A stretch of 64,000 bases of DNA from Spirosoma foliorum (GTDB lineage Bacteria; Bacteroidota; Bacteroidia; Cytophagales; Spirosomataceae), in NCBI RefSeq assembly GCF_014117325.1, contig NZ_CP059732.1:372001-436000 (forward strand). Reading direction: 5' to 3'. The translations under genes and the position numbers were made by a program. The notes beneath the pieces were generated by a model, which had not been told where the DNA came from, ran no database searches, and worked only from the letters and a program-made list of their open reading frames with translations. This document shows, in pieces, positions 41,401-49,388 of this stretch; the first letter of the stretch is position 1; every line of letters begins with the position of its first letter.

Positions 41401-42051
41401 ATGCAGGTTTTTTTTCACTGGATGCTCCGCAACGGGTCTTACTTCCTGCTATTTTCTGTCATTATTGCCCTTATCAGAAGGCGTTATCTCATCGATTGCC
41501 TTCGCTATGTTGGTTGGTTTGTCGGCCTTGCGGCTTTGGGAGAGATTGTTTCGCTGATAACGGCCGAATTGAATATTCGAAATCTGCACATTCTGCATGT
41601 GTACACCATTCTCGAATTTAACCTGATTGCCCTCTTTTACCGAAGCTTTTTCGGCCAGTTTTACCCGCGCTGGCTGGTTCCTGTACTCATGGTGGGCTTT
41701 ACCGGATTTGCTATTCTGAACAGCCTGCTGCTGCAACCGCTCAATCGCTACAATACCTATGCCCGTGGGTTAGAGGCTTTGCTGGTGATGGCAATGGCTT
41801 TGTTTTGTTTTTATAAAATACTAACGGAACTATCGGCCAAACGGCTCGATAAAAATCCCGTGTTCTGGATCAATACAGGATTCCTGCTCTATTTTGCCGG
41901 GAGCCTGTTTTTTCTCATTTTGAGCAATGCCGTCATTACAGATTCAAATCGAGCGCTTACATTGATGATTTTCGGACTTCATTCATTCCTGATGGTACTG
42001 ATGCACATCTTTATTGGCGTAGGTTTATGGTTCAGCCCGAGACTTCGGTAG
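41401..42051 (+). CDS. Integral membrane protein upstream of the histidine kinase, 216 aa
   Basis: A multi-pass protein of about six to seven helices (GSYFLLFSVIIALIRRRYL, WFVGLAALGEIVSLI, HVYTILEFNLIALFYRSFF, YPRWLVPVLMVGFTGFAILN, ALLVMAMALFCFYKIL, FWINTGFLLYFAGSLFFLIL, LMIFGLHSFLMVLMHIFIGVGLWF). It overlaps the kinase gene by 25 bases. Proteins of this sort upstream of short kinases can act as the input module; here it may sense the signal for the kinase. No named family recognised. Confidence 0.7.
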   Translation: MQVFFHWMLRNGSYFLLFSVIIALIRRRYLIDCLRYVGWFVGLAALGEIVSLITAELNIRNLHILHVYTILEFNLIALFYRSFFGQFYPRWLVPVLMVGFTGFAILNSLLLQPLNRYNTYARGLEALLVMAMALFCFYKILTELSAKRLDKNPVFWINTGFLLYFAGSLFFLILSNAVITDSNRALTLMIFGLHSFLMVLMHIFIGVGLWFSPRLR

Positions 42052-42830
42052 ACTTATATGTTCTTGTTTTTGGTGGAGCACTGGCTCTCTCGCTATTGGT
42101 GGCGGGTGTGGTTGGTTTTTTATTGTTTTATCAGAAACGGGTTTCCGAACAGGAATTAATCGTAAAACAAATGGAATTGAACTACCAGCAGGAAGTGGTT
42201 TACCGCACGCTCGATGCCGTAGAGGACGAGCGAAAGCGGGTGGCCCGCGACCTTCACGACGAAGTGGGAGCAGCTCTGTCGGCCATGCGTTTGCTGGTAG
42301 GGCAACTCGTCCAGACAAGTCCGCCAACTGCCGAGATCAACGATCTGACAACGCGCTTTAAGGGAGTTATTGATAATACAATGGACAGCGTTCGGCGTAT
42401 ATCGAATGATTTGTTACCGCAGGGGCTCAACGAACTTGGTCTGACCTACGCGCTCGAAGGGCTGTGCGAAAGTGCAATGGATCTTGCCGATGTAACTATC
42501 GAACTGACCGTTGATGCAGAAATTGACCTGCCTGCCCGTACCAATCTGATCGTTTATCGATTGGTTCAGGAACTGCTGAATAATGCTATCAAACATGCGG
42601 AAGCCAATGACATTCAGCTAAGTTTGAATCGTCAGAACAACCAGCTAACATTGCTTTATACCGACGACGGCAAAGGGTTTGATTATGAACAGGCTTATCA
42701 GAAGCGAAGCCTAGGACTGAAAAATATTGAAACCCGTGCTCAGATGCTTCAGGGTACGGTAACGTTTGAAACCCAGCCCGGACAGGGACTGCGCGTAACG
42801 GCTGTGATGCCTATTAATAGTGACCTATGA
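42027..42830 (+). CDS. Sensor histidine kinase (HisKA_3/NarX type), one membrane span
   Basis: A 267-aa kinase with a single N-terminal helix (FGGALALSLLVAGVVGFLLFY), a coiled linker and a HisKA_3-type box ERKRVARDLHDEVGAALSAMR (His77), then an HATPase domain with YTDDGKGFDYE and RSLGLKNIETRA. It has almost no periplasmic domain, so input may come from the overlapping membrane protein. It is followed by a NarL-type regulator overlapping four bases (ATGA), forming a two-component operon. Confidence 0.88.
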   Translation: MVQPETSVDLYVLVFGGALALSLLVAGVVGFLLFYQKRVSEQELIVKQMELNYQQEVVYRTLDAVEDERKRVARDLHDEVGAALSAMRLLVGQLVQTSPPTAEINDLTTRFKGVIDNTMDSVRRISNDLLPQGLNELGLTYALEGLCESAMDLADVTIELTVDAEIDLPARTNLIVYRLVQELLNNAIKHAEANDIQLSLNRQNNQLTLLYTDDGKGFDYEQAYQKRSLGLKNIETRAQMLQGTVTFETQPGQGLRVTAVMPINSDL

Positions 42831-43501
42831 CTATGATTAGAGTAGCTATTGCCGACGATCAGGTGCTATTTCGCAAGGGCATGATGGCAATTGTGAATGG
42901 ATTTGACGGCATGCAGATCACGATCGAAGCCGACAATGGGCGTATACTGCTCGATGCGCTGGCTACAACCGATACGTTGCCCGATGTTGTCCTGCTCGAT
43001 CTGTCGATGCCAGAGTTAAACGGCGTTGAAACAACCAAACTCATTCATAAGAATTACCCAGCGTTGAAAATTATTATTCTGTCGGTGTATGGCGAAGATC
43101 GGTTTGTTACACACCTGATGGACTTGGGTGTTAATGCGTATCTGTTCAAAAACGTAGAACCGCTCGAAGTCGAACGAGCGATCCGAGCGGTTGTAGAAAC
43201 AGATTTTTATTTCAACGAAGCGTTTTTGTCGGCCCTGAAAAACAGGATGCTGGTAAAAAAGCCCCGCCGATTGCTTACCGATGATCTACCCGCCACGCTC
43301 ACTGCCCGTGAGATAGAAGTGCTGAATTTGATCTGTAAACAGCTTACAGCGCCCGAAATTGCCGAACGTTTGAGCGTCAGTATTCGGACTGTAGATGGGC
43401 ATCGGGCCAACCTCCTCGAAAAGACAAACGCCCGCAATACGGCTGGCTTGGTCTTATTCGCGATCAAGAATCGCTTGCTCGATCCGGCAGATTTACTTTA
43501 A
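42827..43501 (+). CDS. NarL/FixJ-type response regulator
   Basis: A 224-aa regulator. The receiver carries the acidic pair DDQ, phosphoacceptor D58 in VVLLDLSMP, SVYGEDRF around the signalling Thr/Ser and K-containing YLFKNVEP. The C-terminal LuxR-type helix-turn-helix is LTAREIEVLNLICKQLTAPEIAERLSVSIRTVDGHRANLLEKTNARNTAGLVLFAIKN. Cognate partner of the kinase by overlap. Target genes are unknown. Confidence 0.92.
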   Translation: MTMIRVAIADDQVLFRKGMMAIVNGFDGMQITIEADNGRILLDALATTDTLPDVVLLDLSMPELNGVETTKLIHKNYPALKIIILSVYGEDRFVTHLMDLGVNAYLFKNVEPLEVERAIRAVVETDFYFNEAFLSALKNRMLVKKPRRLLTDDLPATLTAREIEVLNLICKQLTAPEIAERLSVSIRTVDGHRANLLEKTNARNTAGLVLFAIKNRLLDPADLL

Positions 43502-43650
43502 GGCAGCGGTTCTCACTGTCAATTAGGCTATGGCAGTAAGCCGAATAGATAAGGTCGACATTAGCATTATATCGAACTGTTCAACCTGGTCATCTCGTTC
43601 TTCAAGAAGCTGGGTCTTACACCTGTCATAGTTTTAGTCTAGCTTCAAGT

Positions 43651-44508
43651 TTAATTGAACGAGTTTCTGGTATCATGAGGTGGGTGAGGAGTTAAATAGG
43701 AGAACAATTGATGTAACTCCTTGTAAATTCTTATTTTTAAGCATTGCCAAAGGGAGCCATCCCGTAGTAGCGTTCGAGGAAATGTCCATACACGCGCCGA
43801 GCGTGTTTTCATTTGTACAACCTTCCCGTAGGACATCATATCAAAGCAGAGCCGACCATCCTCACCTCGAAGATACCGCTGAACGTAACCTACTTTTAGC
43901 CCAATATCCCTTTGATAGCCCATACTAAGCCCATATGCATTTAGATACGGGCGTTTATAGTGTCGAAACTCAGTCAAACAGTCTTTTAATAATTCATAGA
44001 GTTGAAATTGCCAGCGCGGGATGTCTGCTGTAGCAATAAACGAATAACGACCATAAACGCAGATTACACCTGGCTGATTCAGTTTTTGCATCATTTCATC
44101 TAACCAATTGGGCGGGTATAGACAATCCGCATCCGCAAGTAAAACGTACTTCCCCAACGCCATCTCCTGTCCGAGTTGTCGGCTAGGTCCCCAGCCTTGA
44201 ATAGGTTGAAAAAAATGCCTGATGTGTAGTTTCTCAATTAACTCCTGAGTTCTATCCGTGGAGTTATTGTTAATGACAACAATTTCAAAAGGGATTTTTG
44301 TACAAAGCTTCGAAAGGGTGCTGATCGTACGTAGAAGATTGATTTCTTCGTTGTAGGCTATAACAATTATCGAAACTAATGGATTGGTATTGAGTCGACT
44401 ATCGAGCCGTAGATTGATAGAATTAAACAGAGATTGAGGGACTTCATCTATTGTAGTAAATGGATATTCGTACTGATTAATCCATTTCGGATTTGAAAAA
44501 AGATTCAT
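43651..44508 (-). CDS. Glycosyltransferase family 2 protein
   Basis: A 285-aa inverting glycosyltransferase. GT-A features: VSIIVIAYNEEINLLRTI at the start, NNNSTDRTQELIEKL, and LLADADCLYPPNWLDEMM, where DAD is the metal-binding DxD. No membrane anchor is obvious, so a peripheral or cytoplasmic enzyme. From the ATG at 44508; the ORF start at 44523 is a TTG. A 57-aa ORF lies 22 bases upstream in the same direction. The acceptor is unknown. Confidence 0.85.
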   Translation of the reverse strand: MNLFSNPKWINQYEYPFTTIDEVPQSLFNSINLRLDSRLNTNPLVSIIVIAYNEEINLLRTISTLSKLCTKIPFEIVVINNNSTDRTQELIEKLHIRHFFQPIQGWGPSRQLGQEMALGKYVLLADADCLYPPNWLDEMMQKLNQPGVICVYGRYSFIATADIPRWQFQLYELLKDCLTEFRHYKRPYLNAYGLSMGYQRDIGLKVGYVQRYLRGEDGRLCFDMMSYGKVVQMKTRSARVWTFPRTLLRDGSLWQCLKIRIYKELHQLFSYLTPHPPHDTRNSFN

Positions 44509-44529
44509 TTTGCAATGTGGCAAAAACTA

Positions 44530-44703
44530 TTAAACTAATTCAGGAAGGTTAAATAGAGCGTTAGGGGAGCGGGTTACCGTAGGTCTAACGTTAGTTGGCT
44601 TGCCGGGCGATGGAAATCCAGCTAATACTCTTCCTAATAGAATAAGACAATCCACATTACTAATGGACGAGGGGTAAAGAAGTGGCATTTTAGGCGTTTT
44701 CAT
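44530..44703 (-). CDS. Candidate 57-aa peptide upstream of the glycosyltransferase
   Basis: An ORF from the ATG at 44703 to the TAA at 44530 encodes 57 residues starting MKTPKMPLLYPSS. A short hydrophobic stretch (CLILLGRVLAGF) is followed by a Pro/Ser/Thr/Asn-rich tail (PSPGKPTNVRPTVTRSP) and ends FNLPELV. It is 22 bases before the glycosyltransferase start, so co-translation is possible, and a modified peptide is conceivable. It has one cysteine. Nothing but context and composition supports it. Confidence 0.35.
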   Translation of the reverse strand: MKTPKMPLLYPSSISNVDCLILLGRVLAGFPSPGKPTNVRPTVTRSPNALFNLPELV

Positions 44704-45188
44704 TATGGGTGAGTGAGTTGGGATTTATTGTTTAGACAAAGCAAAAAAAGAATAGTCAACAAATAGTTATTAAAAAATTATTAACTAACAAGTTGTCTAT
44801 TATTTGAAATTGCATACAAAGAAGTGCTAGGACTACTGATAAGTCGTCTCTTTAGTCTTATCTACGCTCCGGCAGTGTACATACTACTACGCAGACATAG
44901 TCAGCTTTTGTTGCATAATGAAAAGCTCTCCTGGCGCTTTAGCGCACAACTGCTACCTCTATATCCATGAAAGGAACTGGAGGAGCACAAAAACTACATA
45001 AAGCATTGAGGTTTCGGGGGATGGTCAGCGCGCGGCTAGCCATTGATTGAATAGATTGATAAAAGCATTTACTATACTAACTAGATCAATGAGTTTTCTT
45101 CAGAAATCTGCGTTTGCATAGGGGTATTAGGGCTGAAAGCGAAGCCCGTGTTCACGTTAAACTATTGCAAAATGGTTAGTCAATGCGG
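44704..45188. other. Intergenic region of about 485 bases
   Basis: AT-rich and without a convincing ORF; the longest plus-strand reading from the ATG at 44918 gives 27 residues. A weak palindrome (TAGTTA/TAACTA around 44766) and a GGCGC-TTTA-GCGC stem-loop near 44933 are the only structures seen. It follows the mnmE stop on the minus strand, so the mnmE transcript may run into it. Confidence 0.4.
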
Positions 45189-46580
45189 TTACTTTCCGAT
45201 ACAGAACTTACTGAAAATAGACTCCAATAGATCGTCGGTTGTAATCTCGCCAGTGATCTCACCCAGATGCTGTAATGCAACGCGTAGGTCCATGGCTAAC
45301 CAGTCGGGGGTTACGTTTGTATCCAGGCCTGAGATGGCGCGGGCGAGGGCCTCGTCGGTGGCGGTGAGGTGGTCGTAATGGCGGGCGTTGGTCACCACGG
45401 CGCTGCCTGTTTGTACTGCGGCATCGGTACGAACCCGAGCTGAAAGGGCGGCTTTTAGCTCCTCTAAATGCGTTTGTTTGGCTGCCGAAATCCAGACAAT
45501 AGATTCACCAGCTACGGTCTCTAATGCCTGACGTTTATGGTCGTCAATCGCATCCAGTTTATTCCCGACAAGTAAATAGGGTTTACCCGATTCACGTACT
45601 TCGGTAAGTGCCGTTTGTAGTTCATTGAGTTCAATGTTTTTTCCGTCGAACAGATAAACAACCAGAGCCGCATCGCGCATTTTCTGCTGCGTTCGCTCAA
45701 TCCCAATGGCTTCGATACGGTCGGTGGCTTGCCGTAAACCGGCTGTGTCAATCAGCCGAAAGCGGATGCCCTCAATGAACAGTTCATCTTCGATGACATC
45801 GCGGGTGGTTCCGGGAATATCGGAAACGATGGCTTTCTCTTCGTTAAGCAGTGCATTTAACAAGGTCGATTTGCCTGCGTTGGGTTTGCCGACAATAACT
45901 GTTGGTACACCGTTTTTTATGGCGTTTCCGGTTGAGAATGAATCGATTAGTGGATGTAGTGCCCGCCGGATGTCGAGCATCAGTTGTCGGAGTCGGTCGC
46001 GGTGGGCAAACTCTACATCTTCTTCGCCAAAGTCCAGCTCCAATTCTACTAAAGCCACAAAGTCAATGAGTTGCTGGCGGAGTACTTTCAGTTGTTTCGA
46101 GAAACCTCCGCGCAATTGGGTCAGTGCTGCCCGATGACTGGCATCCGAATCCGACGCAATAAGATCTGCCACAGCTTCGGCCTGGACAAGATCGAACTGA
46201 CCATTTAAAAAAGCACGTTGGGTGAACTCACCCGGCTTGGCCAGGCGAGCGCCTTCCTGCGTAAGTCGACGCAGAATTTGCTGAATGATAAACTCCGATC
46301 CATGACACGAAATCTCAACCACATCTTCTTTAGTAAACGATTTCGGCGCGCGGAAAACCGTAACTAGTACTTCGTCGATGATGCTGGCGTTTCCGGTTTC
46401 GTCGGGGCGATTCCGAAGTGTGCCAAAATGAGCGGTGTGACTCGCTTGTTGCGTCAGTTCTTTTCCCCGAAACATACGGCTGGTCAGCTCAATGGCACCT
46501 TCGCCCGATACACGAATAACGGCAATGGCACCAATGCCCGGCGCAGTAGCAAGGGCGGCAATGGGATCTAATTGAAACAA
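45189..46580 (-). CDS. mnmE: tRNA uridine-5-carboxymethylaminomethyl GTPase MnmE
   Basis: With MnmG it modifies U34 of several tRNAs (cmnm5U). The 463-aa protein has the N-terminal ALATAPGIGAIAVIRVSG region, the G1 loop GKPNAGKS (231-238), the PGTTRD G2 (256-261), DTAG G3 (278-281), NKLD G4 (340-343) and the C-terminal FCIGK whose cysteine is conserved. The only start that fits is a TTG at 46580; no in-frame ATG lies close upstream. A dispersed palindrome lies directly upstream. mnmG is not in view. Confidence 0.94.
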   Translation of the reverse strand: MFQLDPIAALATAPGIGAIAVIRVSGEGAIELTSRMFRGKELTQQASHTAHFGTLRNRPDETGNASIIDEVLVTVFRAPKSFTKEDVVEISCHGSEFIIQQILRRLTQEGARLAKPGEFTQRAFLNGQFDLVQAEAVADLIASDSDASHRAALTQLRGGFSKQLKVLRQQLIDFVALVELELDFGEEDVEFAHRDRLRQLMLDIRRALHPLIDSFSTGNAIKNGVPTVIVGKPNAGKSTLLNALLNEEKAIVSDIPGTTRDVIEDELFIEGIRFRLIDTAGLRQATDRIEAIGIERTQQKMRDAALVVYLFDGKNIELNELQTALTEVRESGKPYLLVGNKLDAIDDHKRQALETVAGESIVWISAAKQTHLEELKAALSARVRTDAAVQTGSAVVTNARHYDHLTATDEALARAISGLDTNVTPDWLAMDLRVALQHLGEITGEITTDDLLESIFSKFCIGK

Positions 46581-46587
46581 GTTTGTA

Positions 46588-46697
46588 GTATCTGGTTTAT
46601 GGTTTACGGTATTTGGTTTACGGCAGCCCGTTGCTACGATAGAACGGCTGATAGGCTAGTTGATCCGCCAGCTAACCGTAAACCACAAACTGAATAC
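46588..46697. repeat. Palindromic element with GTTTACGGT arms upstream of mnmE
   Basis: Arms at 46588-46610 and 46675-46697 match imperfectly (GGTTTACGGT and its complement). The minus-strand loop has GCTGGCGGATCAACTAGCC, a weaker relative of the core at 10.6 and 17.3 kb. It overlaps the region between the MpaB gene end and the mnmE start. Confidence 0.65.
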
Positions 46698-46698
46698 C

Positions 46699-47709
46699 TT
46701 ATACCGTTTTTGGAAAAATGGGTAACTGATTCAGCAGTCCAGCCAGTCGTTTTTCGACGGGTACCGCTGGAATTTCAAGCCAGTCGGCATAAGCGTCGCC
46801 CAGGAAGAAACGCATTTCACCGGCCACGAGGTTCCGAATCGTTTCAGGTCGGCCTTTTTGATGTTGCGCGAGTTGTTCGGCAATGGCATCCAGTAACGAA
46901 CGGGTAAGCCCGATACCTGCTTCGGAAGGGGCGAACTGACGTCGGCCAATAGCGTGACTAAGGGTGTACGCTTCCCGAAGATTCCTAGGTAGAAGTTCTT
47001 CCGCTACTCCATTGAGATAATTTACCACGTTAATGTGGTGCAGATAATCTTCTTCTTCCTGCTCACTAACGACTATCCCCAATTTACGTAGGCCCAACAG
47101 GACAACGTAGGAAAAGGTTAGGTTCGTGCCAGCCATATCTTCCTGATTGACAGGATATCCCCAGTCTGTGTTCCATTTTTTAGAATGGATCGCAAACCAG
47201 CGCACCCCGGCATGAATCAGGCGGATTTTAAGGATTCGGTCAATGGCCTTTCCGGCTTTCCACTCCTTTGAATCATTGACACCAAATACCCATTCGCCGG
47301 TTTCCTGTAATCGACGGGTTGTATCGTTTTTAATGCGCTCGGTCAACCATAACACCTGGGCGCCATGAGCACCGAGATAGGAGAAGGGTAGTGAAAAGAA
47401 GCCCAGCACAAGGCCAATTTGTTGAGCATGTTTTTCAAAAAAGGCCATGCCCCGTTGCATCCGATCTGGATTCGCCCAACTGGGCAGCTGGGCCTGATCC
47501 ACAAAAAAGGCCTGAACAACCTGATGCTGGTTCGCGGTTGAAAAGTCCGTTGTATCGGCTAGCCACGCCATCAGCGACCGTAATCCTGTGGGACCGTTTG
47601 CCTCTACCACAGCTGCAATAGCAGCGTCGGCAGGAGAGTCGCCTTGCTGCCTATACGGCTGGAGCAAGTTGTCGGAAAATGAACGGGTTGGCTTGATAAG
47701 AACTGGCAT
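46699..47709 (-). CDS. MpaB-like oxygenase (DUF2236) family protein
   Basis: A 336-aa helical protein with the family's hallmark RLIHAGVRWFAI (heme-contact His candidate), WGYPVNQEDMAGTNLTFSYVVLLGLRKLGI and LPRNLREAYTLSHAIGRR downstream. MpaB and rubber-oxygenase (Lcp) relatives are heme b-dependent oxygenases on hydrophobic substrates. I chose the ATG at 47709 (MPVLIKPTRSF); the start at 47796 would overlap the next gene. The substrate is unknown. Confidence 0.75.
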   Translation of the reverse strand: MPVLIKPTRSFSDNLLQPYRQQGDSPADAAIAAVVEANGPTGLRSLMAWLADTTDFSTANQHQVVQAFFVDQAQLPSWANPDRMQRGMAFFEKHAQQIGLVLGFFSLPFSYLGAHGAQVLWLTERIKNDTTRRLQETGEWVFGVNDSKEWKAGKAIDRILKIRLIHAGVRWFAIHSKKWNTDWGYPVNQEDMAGTNLTFSYVVLLGLRKLGIVVSEQEEEDYLHHINVVNYLNGVAEELLPRNLREAYTLSHAIGRRQFAPSEAGIGLTRSLLDAIAEQLAQHQKGRPETIRNLVAGEMRFFLGDAYADWLEIPAVPVEKRLAGLLNQLPIFPKTV

Positions 47710-47782
47710 CGGAATCTTGAATACACCTGTAGACTTTGTAAACGTTGGGTGTAAGCAATTGGTTTGACTGGCAATTGATTGG

Positions 47783-48925
47783 CTATGCTGAGCCATGCAG
47801 TTGATGCACCAATGTCAGGAATAACTGGGCGGCTGGTTCAATCAGGCTGTCGTTGAAATCGTAGTCGTCGTTGTGCAGGGCGGGGGAGTCTTCACCATTG
47901 CCAATGCCAAACATGGCTCCGGGATAATGTTGGGTAAACAAACCGAAATCTTCCCCCCATTTGAATGGCTCCGTTTTTTCGATAAAGTCATATCCCAGTG
48001 CCTGAGCGCTTTGCCTGATCAGGTTATAAGCCTCCATATCATTTTCGTTGGCCACGAACGCTTCAGTATAGCTCGTTTGTATATCGATACCGCTCGCTGT
48101 TGAAAGCTCAGCGAGTAAAGTCTGTAGCTGAGCAGTTAAGACATCCATCCTTTTGGCGTTTCGGGTTCTGAGTGTTAGATGAACTTCGCCATAACCTGCC
48201 GATATACCATAAGATTTCTCACCCATCGTGGTGTAAATCGGGGTTATCAACGCGAAATCATCCGATTGTGGCTCTGGGTGCTGTATCTGTTTCGTGCGCA
48301 ACATAAAATCCGCCATCACATAGGCTGGATTAAGCCCTTTTTCGGGTTCGGCGGAGTGCGAAACTTTGCCCGTAAACGTGACGATGATGCTAAGCACTGA
48401 CGATGTAAACGAACCGGGTTTGCATACAATACTCCCTACTGTAAATCCCGGTAAATTATGGAGGGCAAACGCTCTGTCGGGATGAATGGCCGCAAAATTG
48501 GGGTCTCGCAGGACGGCTTCGGCACCTTTGCCCGTTTCTTCGGCGGGTTGAAACAGCAAATATACCCGACCGTCCGAAACCGGGTTTTCGGCTAATAAAG
48601 ACGCTAAACGGGCAAGAATAGCCGCGTGCCCATCGTGTCCGCACTTGTGCGAAACGCCTTCATATTTCGATTTATGAGCAAATGCATTTACTTCCTGAAT
48701 GGGGAGGGCATCAATATCGGCCCGAATTAAGGTGACTGGCCCGGTATCTCCCTGACCATATTGAAGCAATAAACCTGTGCCACCAACTTCAGTAATTGTT
48801 ACCGGATTAAACTGGCTGACGAATGCGTTTATTCGTTTCTGAGTCTCAATTTCCTGCCCTGAAACTTCAGGAAACCGGTGAAGCTCGTGTCTAAATTGAC
48901 GAAAGGTGTTAGGATCTAAAGTCAT
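47783..48925 (-). CDS. M20 amidohydrolase (N-acyl amino acid hydrolase type)
   Basis: A 380-aa M20D-type metallo-amidohydrolase: RADIDALPI (69-77), CGHDGH (95-100) and FQPAEE (125-130) carry the binuclear metal ligands, and HNLPGF is close to the binding site. It cleaves N-acyl-amino acids or related amides in the cytoplasm. I chose the ATG at 48925 (MTLDPNTFRQF); the ORF from 49060 adds 45 residues read from a palindromic repeat and lacks similarity. It lies downstream of that repeat. Confidence 0.88.
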   Translation of the reverse strand: MTLDPNTFRQFRHELHRFPEVSGQEIETQKRINAFVSQFNPVTITEVGGTGLLLQYGQGDTGPVTLIRADIDALPIQEVNAFAHKSKYEGVSHKCGHDGHAAILARLASLLAENPVSDGRVYLLFQPAEETGKGAEAVLRDPNFAAIHPDRAFALHNLPGFTVGSIVCKPGSFTSSVLSIIVTFTGKVSHSAEPEKGLNPAYVMADFMLRTKQIQHPEPQSDDFALITPIYTTMGEKSYGISAGYGEVHLTLRTRNAKRMDVLTAQLQTLLAELSTASGIDIQTSYTEAFVANENDMEAYNLIRQSAQALGYDFIEKTEPFKWGEDFGLFTQHYPGAMFGIGNGEDSPALHNDDYDFNDSLIEPAAQLFLTLVHQLHGSA

Positions 48926-48936
48926 TTTTAGGAGTT

Positions 48937-49050
48937 CTGGCGCGGGCTTGGGCCCGTGCCTTTGAATGAAGTCAGTATTTACTGACGCAAGCGAATGCTT
49001 GCTATATAGGTGGGCACGGCGGGGCCGCCCGAGCGGTATATACCCGCGCC
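48937..49050. repeat. Compound palindrome, copy A, with 41-bp block inverted in copy B
   Basis: Outer arms CTGGCGCGGGC (48937) and GCCCGCGC-like (to 49050) are partial complements. The inner 48961-49001 block is found exactly, on the other strand, at 49321-49361. The block contains ACTGACGCAAG, the GCTGACGCAA-type core with one change. Copies A and B bracket the 67-aa membrane gene. Confidence 0.85.
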
Positions 49051-49056
49051 CGTGTG

Positions 49057-49260
49057 TCACATCTTAAGCCATTCCCGAAAGCTGGCTGGTCGGCGATCAA
49101 TGCAGCTGTAATAAGCTGCCAGAATACTATTGATTATAAGACAAATAAGTACAGTTACCACTTGTCCACGAAGACTTTTCATGGGGATCACCATCGCGAA
49201 CAGAACACCCCAAACGATCATCATCAGGATGCCAACTACTATTTTCTTGAATTTCGCCAT
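49057..49260 (-). CDS. Small membrane protein bracketed by inverted repeats, 67 aa
   Basis: No family recognised. It begins MAKFKKIVVGILMMIVWGVLFAMV and has a second helix (GQVVTVLICLIINSILAAYY), with a short basic C-terminal tail (CIDRRPASFREWLKM). The gene fills almost the whole space between the two copies of a palindromic element at 48937 and 49286. That could be a mobile cassette or coincidence. No ribosome-binding site or promoter stands out. Confidence 0.6.
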   Translation of the reverse strand: MAKFKKIVVGILMMIVWGVLFAMVIPMKSLRGQVVTVLICLIINSILAAYYSCIDRRPASFREWLKM

Positions 49261-49285
49261 GAGATGAATGGTTGACTAGAACATA

Positions 49286-49385
49286 CTGGCGCGGGCTTGA
49301 GCCCGTGCCTACTTATATAACAAGCATTCGCTTGCGTCAGTAAATACTGACTTCATTCAAAGGCACGGGTAAATACCCGCGCCAG
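49286..49385. repeat. Compound palindrome, copy B
   Basis: Starts with CTGGCGCGGGCTTGAGCCC and ends GCCAG at 49385. The inner 49321-49361 block is the exact reverse complement of 48961-49001. It lies between the membrane gene and the end of the S10 peptidase gene. Confidence 0.85.
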
Positions 49386-49388
49386 TTT

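Noticed and set aside
44918..45001. 27-aa reading in the intergenic region after mnmE
   Set aside because: Short, no recognisable segments and no promoter.
48926..49060. 45-residue N-terminal extension of the M20 amidohydrolase
   Set aside because: The bases belong to a palindromic repeat, and the protein family begins at the ATG at 48925.
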